A stretch of 64,000 nt of DNA from Pomphorhynchus laevis (GCA_012934845.2 WNNJ02003820.1:24557-88556); one strand, 5' to 3'; positions 33,701-41,289 are shown, counted from the first letter of the stretch. Made by a program: numbers and translations. The notes: generated by a model not told the origin, from the letters alone.

Positions 33701-35429
33701 AATTATTTACATTATTTACAAGAATGCCTTAAGTTATTAATGGCGATAAGCTGAATAAAATTTTCTAATATGCAGATATGTTCAAGCCGAGAATTTAATG
33801 TCTTGTAAATCACATTCGTTTTAAAAACACAACATTTTTATTTTTTTAAATGTATAATGAAATTGTAATTATTATACATTATATTGATTTCATTTTATTA
33901 ATTAAAAAATTCAAATTATAATTAAATTATAATATATATAAGTTAAATATCATCGTGATAATGCCAAATTATAAGTTAGTTTCGAGAAATGCATAAAGAA
34001 AATGAATCAATTTTAAAAGTTTAGATTAATAATTCAATTGATTTAAATTAATCAATTTATTAGTTTACTTTATTATTAATTTAAAATATTAATTTTAATT
34101 AATATTGATTGCATTTTATTAATAAAAAAGATCAAATTTTTATTAAATTATAATTAACTATAATTAAACAAATTATTTCTTGTTATTAAGTCAACTTCAA
34201 GATTAATTATTATACTTTAGTAAAATATTCGAAAAATTGAAATAATCATAAAACCAATATCTATAACGCTTTCAAAGTGTAACACAATTGTCACTATTCG
34301 TCTCGTCATTTGAAACCATTGAACTGTACCAATCATATCCACTTTGAAACGGATTAACATCGTAGTCATCGTTAGCAGATCTCTGCCCACATATTCTTAA
34401 ATCTGATATCACCTGGTTAAATAAACTAGACCCGGATTTCAACGTACGTCCGGTCCATGAATCAATTATCTCGTAACTCATTTCATCTTCGTTACTTTCA
34501 TGGTCAATTTTGTAATTTTGTAATTTCATCTTCAGTCTGTAGAATACAGACTGTAATTTTGTAATTTTGTAATTTTCTACGAAAATTACAAAATTCCATA
34601 ATCGCCGCCTACCAGTCCTGCGATATTTATCATAGAATTATTTATTATGCAATTTAATTTATTTAATAAAATTATTTATTATATTTAGTTTCCCTTTTTA
34701 TAAGAAAATTATTTATAAACAATTACAATTTGTTAATTTTAACAAATTAATAAATAGATTTTGGAAGTTGTATTATTTCTTAAGTTATTTTTTTTATTTT
34801 AAAATCCAACAAAAATATTGCTGCTTGTCGAACATTTACAGATATTTTCTATCAATATTTGTTTACTTAATTGTGTGATTTACTAATTTAGTTGAAAGTA
34901 AATAGACTTTTGAAAGTTCATTTATATTTAGATGGAATGAATGTCGATCTCTCTTTCTGTCGTGATTTGAAAGCCATCGCAGGTGCGATGAAGCTTTACC
35001 TTCGAATGCTGCCTGTTCCTCTTATTAGTTTCGATGTTCACAGTAGATTGCTTCAATTGCGGAGTATTTCATTTCAAACATTTTTTTGCCTCTACAAAAA
35101 TATTAAGTTTTTTTAGCGCTTCAACCAAAACCGATGATGCAAAGCATGAGATTACTTCCCCCTGCACATTATCACACATTGAAATTTCTCTTGCATCATC
35201 TTAAACGGTACTTTTATCAGAAAACAGCTTTGTTTTTAATTCGCTTTCTTCTTCACACAGTGTTCATTTAAACCGTTGTCAAAATCGAATGGGTGCCAAT
35301 CAGCTAGCTGTTGTGTTTGCACCTGTTATCATGCATAGCGTTAATCCTGATCCCGTTGAAGCACTTCGAAACTCGAATATTGAACGGAAAATAACAGAAA
35401 GTCTTATTGATGGAACTATTCAGATGTAA
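15614..35429 (+). CDS. CHN1: Chimaerin: SH2-C1-RhoGAP Rac GTPase-activating protein (10+ exons)
   Basis: Exons by frame and GT-AG boundaries: 15614-15668, 15721-15785, 27954-28099, 29390-29633, (linker ending 29909), 32081-32165, 32215-32400, 32952-33029, 34932-35063, 35117-35207, 35261-35429 (TAA). All phases agree. The product, about 426-453 aa depending on the linker start, is close to the 459 aa of vertebrate alpha2-chimaerin. Chimaerins bind diacylglycerol through C1 and stimulate GTP hydrolysis by Rac at membranes; the SH2 domain links them to receptor signalling. The N-terminus ([15 protein letters not shown]) is that of the long, SH2-containing isoform. Introns range from 49 to about 12,170 bp, and the large ones are filled with LINE and Penelope-like fragments. 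The single invertebrate gene is probably co-orthologous to CHN1 and CHN2. The upstream ATG is the first in frame. Confidence 0.92.
16660..17001 (+). mobile_element. Penelope-like element reverse transcriptase fragment
   Basis: This encodes [20 protein letters not shown] (close reading: [20 protein letters not shown]), then [28 protein letters not shown] and [12 protein letters not shown]. The GVPMGG...ADL and RYIDD motifs are those of Penelope-like RTs rather than of LINEs. It stops at 17001, where sequence of LINE family A begins. It lies in chimaerin intron 2, in sense orientation. The minus-strand fragments at 30.2, 36.7 and 40.8 kb carry the adjoining C-terminal part of the same family. 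Confidence 0.75.
17002..17118 (+). repeat. 115-bp segment shared with LINE family A copy 3
   Basis: From ACTCCCAGTTATACTATTGT to the end of an ACTCCTTCC block, this segment is nearly identical to 17638-17753 inside LINE family A copy 3. It follows directly on the Penelope-like RT fragment, fusing the two in frame. The two copies are direct repeats about 636 bp apart. Confidence 0.8.
17155..21005 (+). mobile_element. CR1/L2-like LINE, family A copy 3 (near full length, dead)
   Basis: The 5' part (about 17200-18100) is ORF1 in broken frames; a cysteine-containing segment near 17225-17320 may be a zinc finger. ORF2 endonuclease runs from about 18120 to 18880 ([18 protein letters not shown] in the GDFN region). 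The linker is at 19000-19450 and RT at 19470-20300 ([20 protein letters not shown], then [13 protein letters not shown] at 20274). The C-terminal part and the family's 3' end finish near 21005. Frames change many times. A 75-bp in-frame expansion of TTTATCAAGTC-like units (19299-19373) encodes a FIKSL repeat in the linker. It lies in intron 2 of chimaerin, sense strand. Confidence 0.85.
21010..22275 (+). mobile_element. LINE family B, RT to 3' end
   Basis: Begins in RT ([16 protein letters not shown]), then [32 protein letters not shown] (YADN in place of YADD) and a C-terminal region with [20 protein letters not shown]. The 3' end lies near 22275 after TATTTGTTTGTTC and TTCTACGTGGGC. It is related to family A but distinct, and shares its tail with the minus copy at 5118-5815. 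It follows family A copy 3 with only a few bases between. Frames are broken. Confidence 0.78.
22276..23787. other. AT-rich intron sequence with a 16-bp palindrome
   Basis: No gene is seen. A perfect inverted repeat with 16-nt arms (TTAAGTGAGAACTTAA) and a 2-nt centre lies at 22666-22699. Simple AT repeats follow to about 22880. Confidence 0.6.
23788..24190 (+). repeat. Unclassified interspersed repeat X, copy 1
   Basis: The block starts CAACTGTATCATTCTCATCC, contains AATTGATTCAATTATTCTAA and CACACATAATCATCAACCTA, and ends with TAGTGGACTTGTAAG ... AATAGCCACTTTA at 24136-24187. The same two ends occur at 24327-24440 and 25358-25421, where copy 2 is split by a LINE. No ORF is recognised, so it looks like a non-autonomous element. 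Confidence 0.6.
24327..25421 (+). repeat. Repeat X, copy 2, interrupted by a LINE
   Basis: The left half is 24327-24440 and the right half 25326-25421. The right half includes an 11-bp inverted repeat (AACCTATTGAC / GTCAATAGGTT) and the TAGTGGACTTGTAAG terminal block. LINE sequence fills 24441-25325. Copy 1 at 23788 shows the uninterrupted order. Confidence 0.6.
24441..25325 (+). mobile_element. CR1-like LINE, RT C-terminal half and 3' end
   Basis: An intact 237-codon frame (24506-25219) follows [15 protein letters not shown]. It includes [54 protein letters not shown] and [20 protein letters not shown], the complete post-YADD region of a CR1-like RT ending in INDHG. The open frame points to a fairly recent, 5'-truncated insertion. 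The 3' end has an AGCCATTTGGCT stem-loop and AATAATAAAATAATAAT. It sits inside repeat X and inside chimaerin intron 2, sense strand. Confidence 0.82.
25422..26052. other. Intron sequence, nothing recognised
   Basis: The only notable feature is a block near 25875-25925 (TTTTGTTTTTTGTTATTTTT and downstream) that repeats 24080-24130 within repeat X copy 1. No ORF or RNA gene is seen. Confidence 0.45.
26053..26230 (+). mobile_element. CR1-like LINE RT fragment (motif C region)
   Basis: Reads [20 protein letters not shown], then [24 protein letters not shown] stands where YADD is expected. It is about 180 bp long, lies in chimaerin intron 2 in sense orientation, and probably belongs with the LINE family of 24441. 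An 11-bp perfect hairpin (ACGCAGTTCTC) lies nearby at 26398-26431. Confidence 0.65.
26481..27186 (-). repeat. Penelope-associated structured repeat (one partial, one full copy)
   Basis: A leading block AATCAAATCAGCTAACTGAG occurs at 26485 and again at 26889. The second occurrence continues through GAATTGACTAATAAATAACA to a hairpin at 27131-27180 (arms CTACTATG / CATAGCAG with TTTCGG in the loop). The same unit recurs at 30006, 37401, 45105, 47211 and 47482. Where a Penelope-like frame is adjacent (30.2 kb), this unit lies just beyond its stop codon on the minus strand. Confidence 0.65.
27188..27236 (+). repeat. TGGACTTGTAAG hairpin repeat
   Basis: GTGGACTTGTAAGTGGATG ... AGTAGCCACTTTAATAAAC is the third copy of the terminal block of repeat X. 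It directly follows the Penelope-associated unit. A fourth, inverted copy is at 47371-47407. The ends AGTGG and CCACT can pair. Confidence 0.6.
27237..27953. other. 3' part of chimaerin intron 2
   Basis: AT-rich, with no element recognised. The acceptor before exon 3 is TTTTGTTAAAAG. Confidence 0.5.
27954..29633 (+). CDS. CHN1: Chimaerin exons 3-4 (SH2 domain)
   Basis: Exon 3 (27954-28099) gives [20 protein letters not shown] and [20 protein letters not shown]. Exon 4 (29390-29633) gives [40 protein letters not shown] and [17 protein letters not shown]. The phosphotyrosine-pocket segment is YLVRRS, where many SH2 domains have FLVRES and vertebrate chimaerin has YLIRES; the arginine is kept. 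The intron between them (28100-29389) is phase 2. Exon 4 ends in phase 0 after AQQP. Confidence 0.9.
28699..28884 (-). CDS. Small unidentified ORF in chimaerin intron 3
   Basis: A 61-codon ATG-to-stop frame on the minus strand, [20 protein letters not shown] ... NELILVK. Its base composition is somewhat less AT-rich than the surrounding intron. I recognise no domain, signal peptide or membrane segment. It could be a nested exon, a decayed gene piece or chance. The rest of the intron is AT-rich, except an open plus-strand run at about 28990-29153. Confidence 0.15.
   Translation of the reverse strand: MNDGTNEIITNYVNNLVNVSQDIQFAFEFYLCKLDVESKRKLTNPSLQLIRYNFNELILVK
28990..29153 (+). other. Unexplained coding-like open run in intron 3
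   Basis: The plus strand is open for about 55 codons, reading [20 protein letters not shown] and then [17 protein letters not shown] before a TGA. The composition is protein-like and GC-richer than its surroundings. It cannot be a chimaerin exon, because exons 3 and 4 join directly within the SH2 domain. No family is recognised. Confidence 0.3.
29880..29909 (+). CDS. CHN1: Chimaerin linker exon (start uncertain)
   Basis: A phase-0 segment ending [10 protein letters not shown]/gttaaa supplies the histidine that a C1 domain needs 13 residues before its first zinc cysteine (H-x12-C when joined to [10 protein letters not shown] of the next exon). Acceptor AG sites allow a start at 29880 (10 codons) or at 29799 (37 codons). 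The longer form brings the protein to 453 aa but does not resemble the family linker. Inferred, not certain. Confidence 0.5.
30006..30150 (-). repeat. Penelope-associated structured repeat, adjacent to its element
   Basis: This contains a 10-bp perfect hairpin (CTGCTATGTT / AACATAGCAG) enclosing TTTCGG on the plus strand. On the minus strand it starts about 60 bp after the stop of the Penelope-like frame at 30195. This placement ties the repeat family to that element. Confidence 0.7.
30195..30873 (-). mobile_element. Penelope-like element, C-terminal RT-thumb fragment
   Basis: The minus strand reads [40 protein letters not shown] and [15 protein letters not shown] up to its stop at 30195. 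Upstream, 30600-30873 is non-matching sequence shared almost exactly with 35940-36223. It lies antisense in the large chimaerin intron between the linker and C1 exons. It is broken, with no endonuclease part attached. Confidence 0.7.
30940..31190 (-). mobile_element. RTE-like LINE reverse transcriptase fragment
   Basis: Minus-strand frames read [27 protein letters not shown] and [20 protein letters not shown]. The order and spacing match the start of RTE/BovB-type RT (a KxGKAPGxDxIxxE block followed by [20 protein letters not shown]). At least two frame changes are present. This is a LINE class not otherwise seen in the window. Confidence 0.65.
31195..32080. other. Intron sequence before the C1 exons
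   Basis: AT-rich, with one local direct repeat: AAAATCTTCTTTACTTTGAT / AAAATCCTATTTTCTTTG near 31540 and 31690. No gene is seen. The acceptor is TATGTTCAAG. Confidence 0.5.
32081..32400 (+). CDS. CHN1: Chimaerin exons encoding the C1 (diacylglycerol-binding) domain
   Basis: 32081-32165 reads [20 protein letters not shown], then VSQGVKC. A 49-bp intron (32166-32214) interrupts between S and D of [13 protein letters not shown]. 32215-32400 completes the domain (SEDIPPDC) and enters RhoGAP ([22 protein letters not shown]). Cysteines and histidines follow the C1 pattern C-x2-C-x13-C-x2-C-x4-H-x2-C-x7-C. The first zinc ligand (His) lies in the preceding linker exon. Splice sites are GTACAT and AAAAG. 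Confidence 0.9.
32952..35429 (+). CDS. CHN1: Chimaerin exons encoding the RhoGAP domain and stop
   Basis: Exons 32952-33029, 34932-35063, 35117-35207 and 35261-35429. The arginine finger is in [14 protein letters not shown]. Then come [39 protein letters not shown] and [18 protein letters not shown]. The last two introns are 53 bp each. At the position where the family normally has Asn in NLAIVFGP, this protein has Gln (NQLAVVF), with Asn one residue earlier. The protein ends LIDGTIQM. Confidence 0.9.
34272..34529 (-). CDS. Unidentified ORF, antisense within chimaerin intron
   Basis: An 85-codon ATG-to-TGA frame, [20 protein letters not shown] ... [10 protein letters not shown]. It is acidic (many D, E, S, N), with no signal peptide or membrane segment, and less AT-rich than its surroundings. 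Two inverted repeats adjoin its start (34534-34600: CAGTCTGT / ACAGACTG, and GTAATTTT / AAAATTAC). It may be a nested gene, a last exon of one, or an element fragment. The rest of 33030-34931 is AT-rich intron. Confidence 0.25.
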   Translation of the reverse strand: MKLQNYKIDHESNEDEMSYEIIDSWTGRTLKSGSSLFNQVISDLRICGQRSANDDYDVNPFQSGYDWYSSMVSNDETNSDNCVTL

Positions 35430-35537
35430 TGTTAATATGATGTTAACATTATACATCATGTTTTATTTACGCAATGTTTCATCAACATTAAATAATGTCA
35501 ATAATGTTATTGTTATCTTCTGAATTTAAATTATAAG

Positions 35538-35571
35538 AAAGCTCTAAATCCGAAACAGGATTTAGAGCTTT
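35538..35571. terminator. Hairpin downstream of the chimaerin stop (role uncertain)
   Basis: A perfect 14-bp inverted repeat (AAAGCTCTAAATCC / GGATTTAGAGCTTT) with a 6-nt loop lies 109 bp after the chimaerin TAA and just before Penelope-like sequence. It could be part of the 3' UTR or an element end. No consensus AATAAA is obvious between the stop and the hairpin. Confidence 0.3.
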
Positions 35572-35599
35572 ATCCATACATTAAAATTTTCCGCTAATG

Positions 35600-36223
35600 A
35601 TTTTAAATTTATTTTTAATATTATTGTGTTAATTTATTTATTTTACTATTTTCTGTTTGGTTATTATTTTATAGTAACCTAGTTTAAAATATGTACCTAT
35701 TAAATTATTTAAGTGATTTTATAGAAAGCCAAATATCATTACATATTGTTGCAATTCTTAAAATTTCATTATTTAATGTATTATATTTTATATTATATGG
35801 TATGTATGAATGTTCATGCAAAAATATGTTTATTGTACATTTAAATATGTCATCTTTACGAATAATATATAATATTATTATATTATATTTAATATTATAT
35901 GGTATGCATGGAGGATCATGCAAATATGTTTCTTGATCATGCCCTTTTATTAAGATGATTTCATAATAAAGAAAGGACATCATTAATGTCAAAGGACAAG
36001 ATCATCATTAAGGACAACATTAATCATTAATGATTAATTAATGAATTTTTGATCATTTTATTTCTCTTAAAAATCGATTTTCCTTTTAATTAAATTAATT
36101 TGATCACAAAATTTAGGGTAGTCTTCTTGTTCTTCATTTGGCTATTACGATTATATATGTATTGGTGATAATTCATATTATAATGTTTTTAGAAGTATTA
36201 GTCATAGCAAAGGTTCGAATACG
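35600..36223 (-). mobile_element. Penelope-like fragment, duplicate of 30250-30873
   Basis: The same arrangement as 30250-30873: the C-terminal RT block, more diverged here, followed by about 280 bp that are nearly identical (for example GGGTAGTCTTCTTGTTCTTC). The two form a direct repeat about 5.35 kb apart flanking the C1 and RhoGAP exons. Broken. Confidence 0.7.
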
Positions 36224-36229
36224 TTTGAT

Positions 36230-37240
36230 GATATTTTTATAGTAACCTAGTTTAAAATATGCATCTATTAAATTACTTAAATGATTTTGAAGAAAGCCAA
36301 TATCATTACATATTGTTGCAATTCTTAAAATTTCATTATTTAATGTATTATATTATATGGTATAAATGTTTCTTGTAAATTTAAATATGTCATCTTTACG
36401 ATATAAATTAATAATAGTTTTAATTGATGTTAATTCAATGTTCATATCTTAGATATATGCATTCTTTATCATCAATATTAGTTTCTTAAGAATAAAGCTA
36501 CTTGGATTAAGTTGTTCACTTATCGAAACTTTAATTGATGTTAATTTAATGCTCATATTTAGATATACACCTTCTTTATCATCAATATTGGTTTTGTTAA
36601 GAATGAGGCTTTCTGGATAAATTTGTTCACTAATTGAATAAAAATTATTAGAATCTTATTCTAATACAAAGTATATTATTTATTATCCATCCATAAAAAT
36701 TTGCCACTTAAGAGTTTAAATTTATTCTTTATATTATTGTGTTGATTTATATATTTTACTATTTTCTGCTTGATGTTATTTTTATAGTAACCTAGTTTAA
36801 AATATGTATCTATTAAATTATTTAAATGATTTTGAAGAAAGCCAATATCATTACATATTGTTGCAATTCTTAAAATTTCATTATTTAATGTATTATATTT
36901 TATATTATATGGTATGCATGAATGCTCATGCAAAAATATGTTTCTTGTAAATTTAAATATGTCATCTTTACGATATAAATTAAAAGTAGTTTTAGTTAAT
37001 GTTAATTTAATGTTCATATCTAGATATACACCTTCTTTATCATTAATATTGGTTTTATTAAGAATAAGGTTACCTGGATAAATTTGTTCGCTTATTGAAT
37101 AAAAATTATTAGATTTAATACACATATATCATCAATGTATCGAAACATATATTTCATATCTTTATATAATTTTGATATTTTTTTTAATTTATGAACAAAT
37201 TCATATTCTATAAAGCTTAAAAATAAGATCAGGTAATTGA
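36230..37240 (-). mobile_element. Cluster of overlapping Penelope-like fragments
   Basis: Three partial copies lie in the same orientation: about 36230-36530, 36530-36655 and 36660-37240. The last is the longest (C-terminal frame 36676-37125). It reads back through YIDDIC-like sequence near 37125-37145 into the RT palm. The repeated GATGTTAATTTAATGTTCAT block marks each copy. They are broken, and look like repeated 5'-truncated insertions or local duplication. Confidence 0.7.
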
Positions 37241-37400
37241 GTCTATAATTAAGTAATAAATTAAAAATAATCCGTAAAGTTATTTATCAACCCTACTGCA
37301 GAAAAGGATAAAATATCATCAGAAGGTACTGCATTCGATAATAGTGCTTTTTAAATCCTACTTGTATGGTCCTGGTAAGCGAATTATTCGTGATGAATAC

Positions 37401-37790
37401 TCCAAATCAAATCAGCTAACTGAGTCTACGTATTTGATATAATTATAAACTAAACAAAACATAATAATGCTAAATCAAAATTTAATAATTAAATAATAAA
37501 ATTAAATAATTGTTTTTAGATTTTCTATAATTTAAATCAAGTTAAAATAAAAAATTGAAATTTAAAATAAACGTCATTTTTATGAATTGACTAATAAATA
37601 ACAAGACGTTGTATCAGAATAAGAATTAGAGGTCATCAGGAGGAACTGCTATGCTATCAGGTTTCGACCACTAACTCCTCTACCCAACATAGCAGCGGGG
37701 CCAAATACTTGCTAATGATGTATTTTCTCTGATATATAGTATCTTATTCTTATACAAAGTTTATTATTTATTATGCTTCCATTATTAAAT
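37401..37790 (-). repeat. Penelope-associated structured repeat, full copy
   Basis: The unit starts AATCAAATCAGCTAACTGAG, then GAATTGACTAATAAATAACA, and has a hairpin with arms 37646-37653 and 37688-37695. It ends with TGCTAATGATGTATTTTCTC and ATACAAAGTTTATTATTTAT, the start of the Penelope 3' flank, and is truncated there. It is the best copy for the crossing helix described in the findings. Confidence 0.7.
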
Positions 37791-39242
37791 ATTAATATTA
37801 ATATTTAATATGTATTTTAATAATATAATGTTTCGCTTAAACTTAATATTATTTAATAATATTACGATTTTATTATTAATTAAATTAGAAATACTTCTCG
37901 TATCTCAATAATATCTCAATTTCAAGTATCTGAAATACTTTTCTAAAAGTTTTTTATGGTTAAATTTTTAATAAATAAATTCCAAATTATCTTTAGAACT
38001 CGATAAGCACAATAATATAATAAAAATAATATTTCTTTCTGGTTATGAAGATGCTAGTTTGTTTTTGAAAATTTGACAATATTATTATAAAGCAATTCTA
38101 ATTCGTTGTATCTTCATTCAACCATGAAGTATTGTTTTAAATTCTTTTGTTTTGATAATCATTATACTATACTTAAATGCCTTCACACACTCAATATTTC
38201 ATTCTTTCCAGTTACCATATCACAACGGGAAACAACCGATTAAAAAAATTCAAAATTCTAAAAAAATTAAATTCAACAAATTTGAAAAATTATTAATTAT
38301 CAAAACAATTTATGATAAATATATGTTTCTTAAAAGACATCCGTGTTCGTGAGATTTAAACTGGAGAACGGCAACAACAATAATTTCACTTATTCACTGA
38401 ATATGAATCTTTATTGTGGATCCGTGTATTGTTATTTTTATCTAAACGTTCTGGGACCAATTGAATTCATTCCAATTTGATTCTTTTGGCCCAATTGATA
38501 TAAACAAAAGCGGTTTAATGAGGTAATGTGTTTACAGCACATATGCTTTGTTGCTTCTATTGGTTATTTTGGTGTTAATGTGAATTTCTTAGATCCAAGT
38601 GGTTCTGGCTGAAAAGCACTTGAACAAATAGTGTGTATGTGATAAAATAGTCGGTCTTTTTATTATAATTTTATAAAGTAGTTTTAAAAATCATTTATTT
38701 GTCTCAAATGTAAATTTGAATGTCCTCGAGTCTTTCACATGGAAAATAACTGCAGCTTTCCACAGTTGTTCGCAAAACTTACTTCCATAAAGAAATAGTC
38801 AGTTAAACAATTGCTAACGAGAAATTTAAAACCAATAATTATGAAATTATTTAAAATACTAGAACATGCGGAGTAAAAAATCATGGAAAATGTAAACTTG
38901 TGTTCATAAGGGATAAAAACGCGTTTTGAAGATTCATTTTTATTCAAAATTTCTTCCTTCAAAGACTAAGGTTAATAATAGTTAAAATTAGAAAAGGAAA
39001 TATTCATTTATTGCAATGGCTAAATTACTATCAATATAAATTTAACCCTTCATTTATTGCAAGGTTAAATTGTTATCAATTTGTTATTAAAACATTTGAA
39101 TAAATACAATTTACTGAATTCCTCATATTCCATTATATTTGAAAAATTGTTTTTAGGATTGAATTCGAAAATGCTTTCTATTTAATATCGACAAATTGAT
39201 ATATATAAAGTTGTCGAAGAGTTATCAGGAAATTCTTCGATA
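37791..39242. other. AT-rich intergenic stretch
   Basis: No gene is seen. A 75-codon minus-strand ORF at 38735-38962 and a 66-codon plus ORF at 38152-38352 have no recognisable features. Confidence 0.5.
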
Positions 39243-39253
39243 TTTATACTCTT

Positions 39254-39563
39254 AAAAAATATTTATTTAACGTGGCAAATGAGTGCCAGCGCACGCTTAC
39301 ATGACCACAACAAAACAAAAATGTAAATCATGTGTCGAGGTGTGAACGGAGGAGGTGTTTGAATGTGATAAAGGAGGGAGCACGGCGGACGTCGAGAGGG
39401 AGTTGATTCCCGGCGAGTGAGGCGGCGACGAGGAAGGATCGGAGACCGTAGTTGTTGGAATAATTGGGAATGTGTAGTAAGAGGGTATGACGGGACGCAG
39501 CGATAGCGAGGTGGGGCGAGTGTCGTCTAAGAAAGGAAGGTTGATGAACGATGGGGAGAAGCC
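39254..39563 (-). mobile_element. LINE family A 3' fragment with target-site duplication
   Basis: The minus strand gives [18 protein letters not shown] and the family 3' end (CACTCATTTGCCACG, AATAAAT). It is flanked by the 11-bp direct repeat TTTATACTCTT at 39243-39253 and 39564-39574, which fits a target-site duplication. The right flank then carries two tandem hairpins (39561-39584 and 39601-39624, arms GCCTTTATAC). Confidence 0.78.
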
Positions 39564-39893
39564 TTTATACTCTTGTATAAAGGCTTTACTCTTGTATAAA
39601 GCCTTTATACTCTTGTATAACGGCTTTATCGAGAGAAATTCACGACTACTATTTTTTTGCATATTTTACCATGACTTTAAGACTAGTTCCAACCATCGCT
39701 TCTTGATATTGACAATTTCCCAATATTGATGTAAACTTCATTGAGAAGTCAGCATCTACCAAAATGCATATTTCATAATTGCATTCATGTTTAAATCATA
39801 ATACTAGCGCCATTTTGATCTAGCGCGCGAATTTACTATCGCGATATTTGAATTGTTTAAACTAATCGAAACTGTAAATTCTTTTCATTTGAA

Positions 39894-40415
39894 ATGGGTA
39901 AATATCTGTCATTAAAATTCGGAGCGGCTGGGAAGTTAAGAAAAGAAGAGCTGCACTTTCTAAAACTAAAGTTTTACGCACTGGATCGGGATAAATCAGG
40001 TCAAATAAGTGTGGATGAATTTAAACAAATAACGTCGATTGCGAACAATCCTTTGCTTGAGCGGGTAATACACGTTTTTGATAAGGATAACAACGGAGAA
40101 GTCGATTTTGAAGAGTTCGTTAACGGGATAGCTATATTTGCCCATGAAGGATACAAAAAGCGTAAACTAAAATTTCTATTTCAAATATATGATATAAATA
40201 AAGACGGGTACATTTGTCACGACGAACTTTTTGATTTGTTAAAGTTAGTGATGGAGAAAGATGTGCCAGATCTGGATATTCATCAGATTGTGCACAAAAC
40301 GATATGGTTGAATGATAAAGATGGTGATCAGAAACTGAGCTTTAAAGAATTTTACAATTGTATAGAGAGCATTCTAGATGCCAATCTAAAGGCTGGAATA
40401 AAGATTTTAAGTTAA
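39894..40415 (+). CDS. PPP3R1: Calcineurin B-like EF-hand protein (intronless)
   Basis: 173 aa, close to the 170 aa of calcineurin B, the Ca2+-binding regulatory subunit of the phosphatase calcineurin. Four EF-hands: loop 1 at 31-42 (DRDKSGQISVDE), loop 2 at 63-74 (DKDNNGEVDFEE), loop 3 at 100-111 (DINKDGYICHDE) and loop 4 at 141-152 (DKDGDQKLSFKE). Loop 4 has Gln at position 6, normally Gly. The block NPLLERVIHVFDKDNNGEVD matches the family signature. MGKYLS fits N-myristoylation at Gly2 with Ser6. The first ATG is in good context and no intron is needed. Divergence throughout and lack of introns suggest a paralog or old retrocopy rather than the main gene; this is inference. CHP or CIB proteins are less likely. 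Confidence 0.88.
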   Translation: MGKYLSLKFGAAGKLRKEELHFLKLKFYALDRDKSGQISVDEFKQITSIANNPLLERVIHVFDKDNNGEVDFEEFVNGIAIFAHEGYKKRKLKFLFQIYDINKDGYICHDELFDLLKLVMEKDVPDLDIHQIVHKTIWLNDKDGDQKLSFKEFYNCIESILDANLKAGIKILS

Positions 40416-40690
40416 TTCGCAAATTTCTAGTTAATTTTTAATTTTTAATTAAAAATTAAAATGTTTTTAATTTTTAATTAAAAAAATAAAAATGACTTAA
40501 TTAATAAGTAACTTGATTTTAAAATTAAAAATTAAGTCACTTGCTCTCTTGCTTTCATTATGGAAAGCATTTCATTTGTTTTCATTTTTTATACATTTCG
40601 TAATAACGCTGTAAGTCTAATAAATATATTCACATGGTGGAAATTAGTGGAAATTCTTTACACATATTTTTATTAATCAGATCAGCTAAT
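40416..40690. other. AT-rich 3' flank of the EF-hand gene
   Basis: Simple inverted AT repeats (TTTTTAATTAAAAATTAAAA-like) directly follow the stop. No gene is seen. Confidence 0.5.
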
Positions 40691-41215
40691 TGAGCTAATT
40701 TTATATTTAACTATCTTCTGTTTGATTTTATTTTTATGGTAACCTAATAACCTATTAAATCTATCATGCTAATAATGTATTTCCTCTGATAAAACTATCT
40801 AGTATCTTATTCTAATACAAAGTATATTATTTATTATCCATAAAAATTTGCCTGTTTAAAAGTTTAAATTTATTCTTAATATTATTGTGTTGATTTATAT
40901 ATTTTACTATTTTCTGCTTGATGTTATTTTTATAGTAACCTAGTTTAAAATATGCATCTATTAAATTATTTAAATGATTTTGAAGAAAACCAATATCGTT
41001 ACAAATTGTTGCAATTCTTAAAATTTCATTATTTAATGTATTATATTTTATATTATATGGTATGCATGAATGCTCATGCAAAAATATGTTTCTTGTAAAT
41101 TTAAATATGTCATCTTTACGATATAAATTAAAAGTAGTTTCATTAAAATTTCATTATTTAACGTATTATAATTTAAATTATATGGTATGCATAAATGCTC
41201 ATAATACAAATATAT
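40691..41215 (-). mobile_element. Penelope-like C-terminal fragment
   Basis: On the minus strand it carries the same RT-thumb block as 30195-30530 ([29 protein letters not shown]), plus the 3' flank TGCTAATAATGTATTTCCTC without the hairpin unit. It is interrupted at 41216 by a LINE family A tail and resumes at about 41290. Broken. Confidence 0.7.
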
Positions 41216-41268
41216 TTAATGTGGCAAATGCGTGCCAGCTGCACGCTAACATGTCCACAAAAATGTTT
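41216..41268 (-). mobile_element. Very short LINE family A tail inside a Penelope-like fragment
   Basis: AATGTGGCAAATGCGTGCCA and then GCACGCTAACATGTCCACAA match the terminal 45-50 bp of family A (compare 8101-8150 and 39269-39310). It is followed by a short run of AAAATGTTT/AAAATGTCATG units. Confidence 0.65.
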
Positions 41269-41289
41269 GCAAAAATGTTTCTTGCAAAA

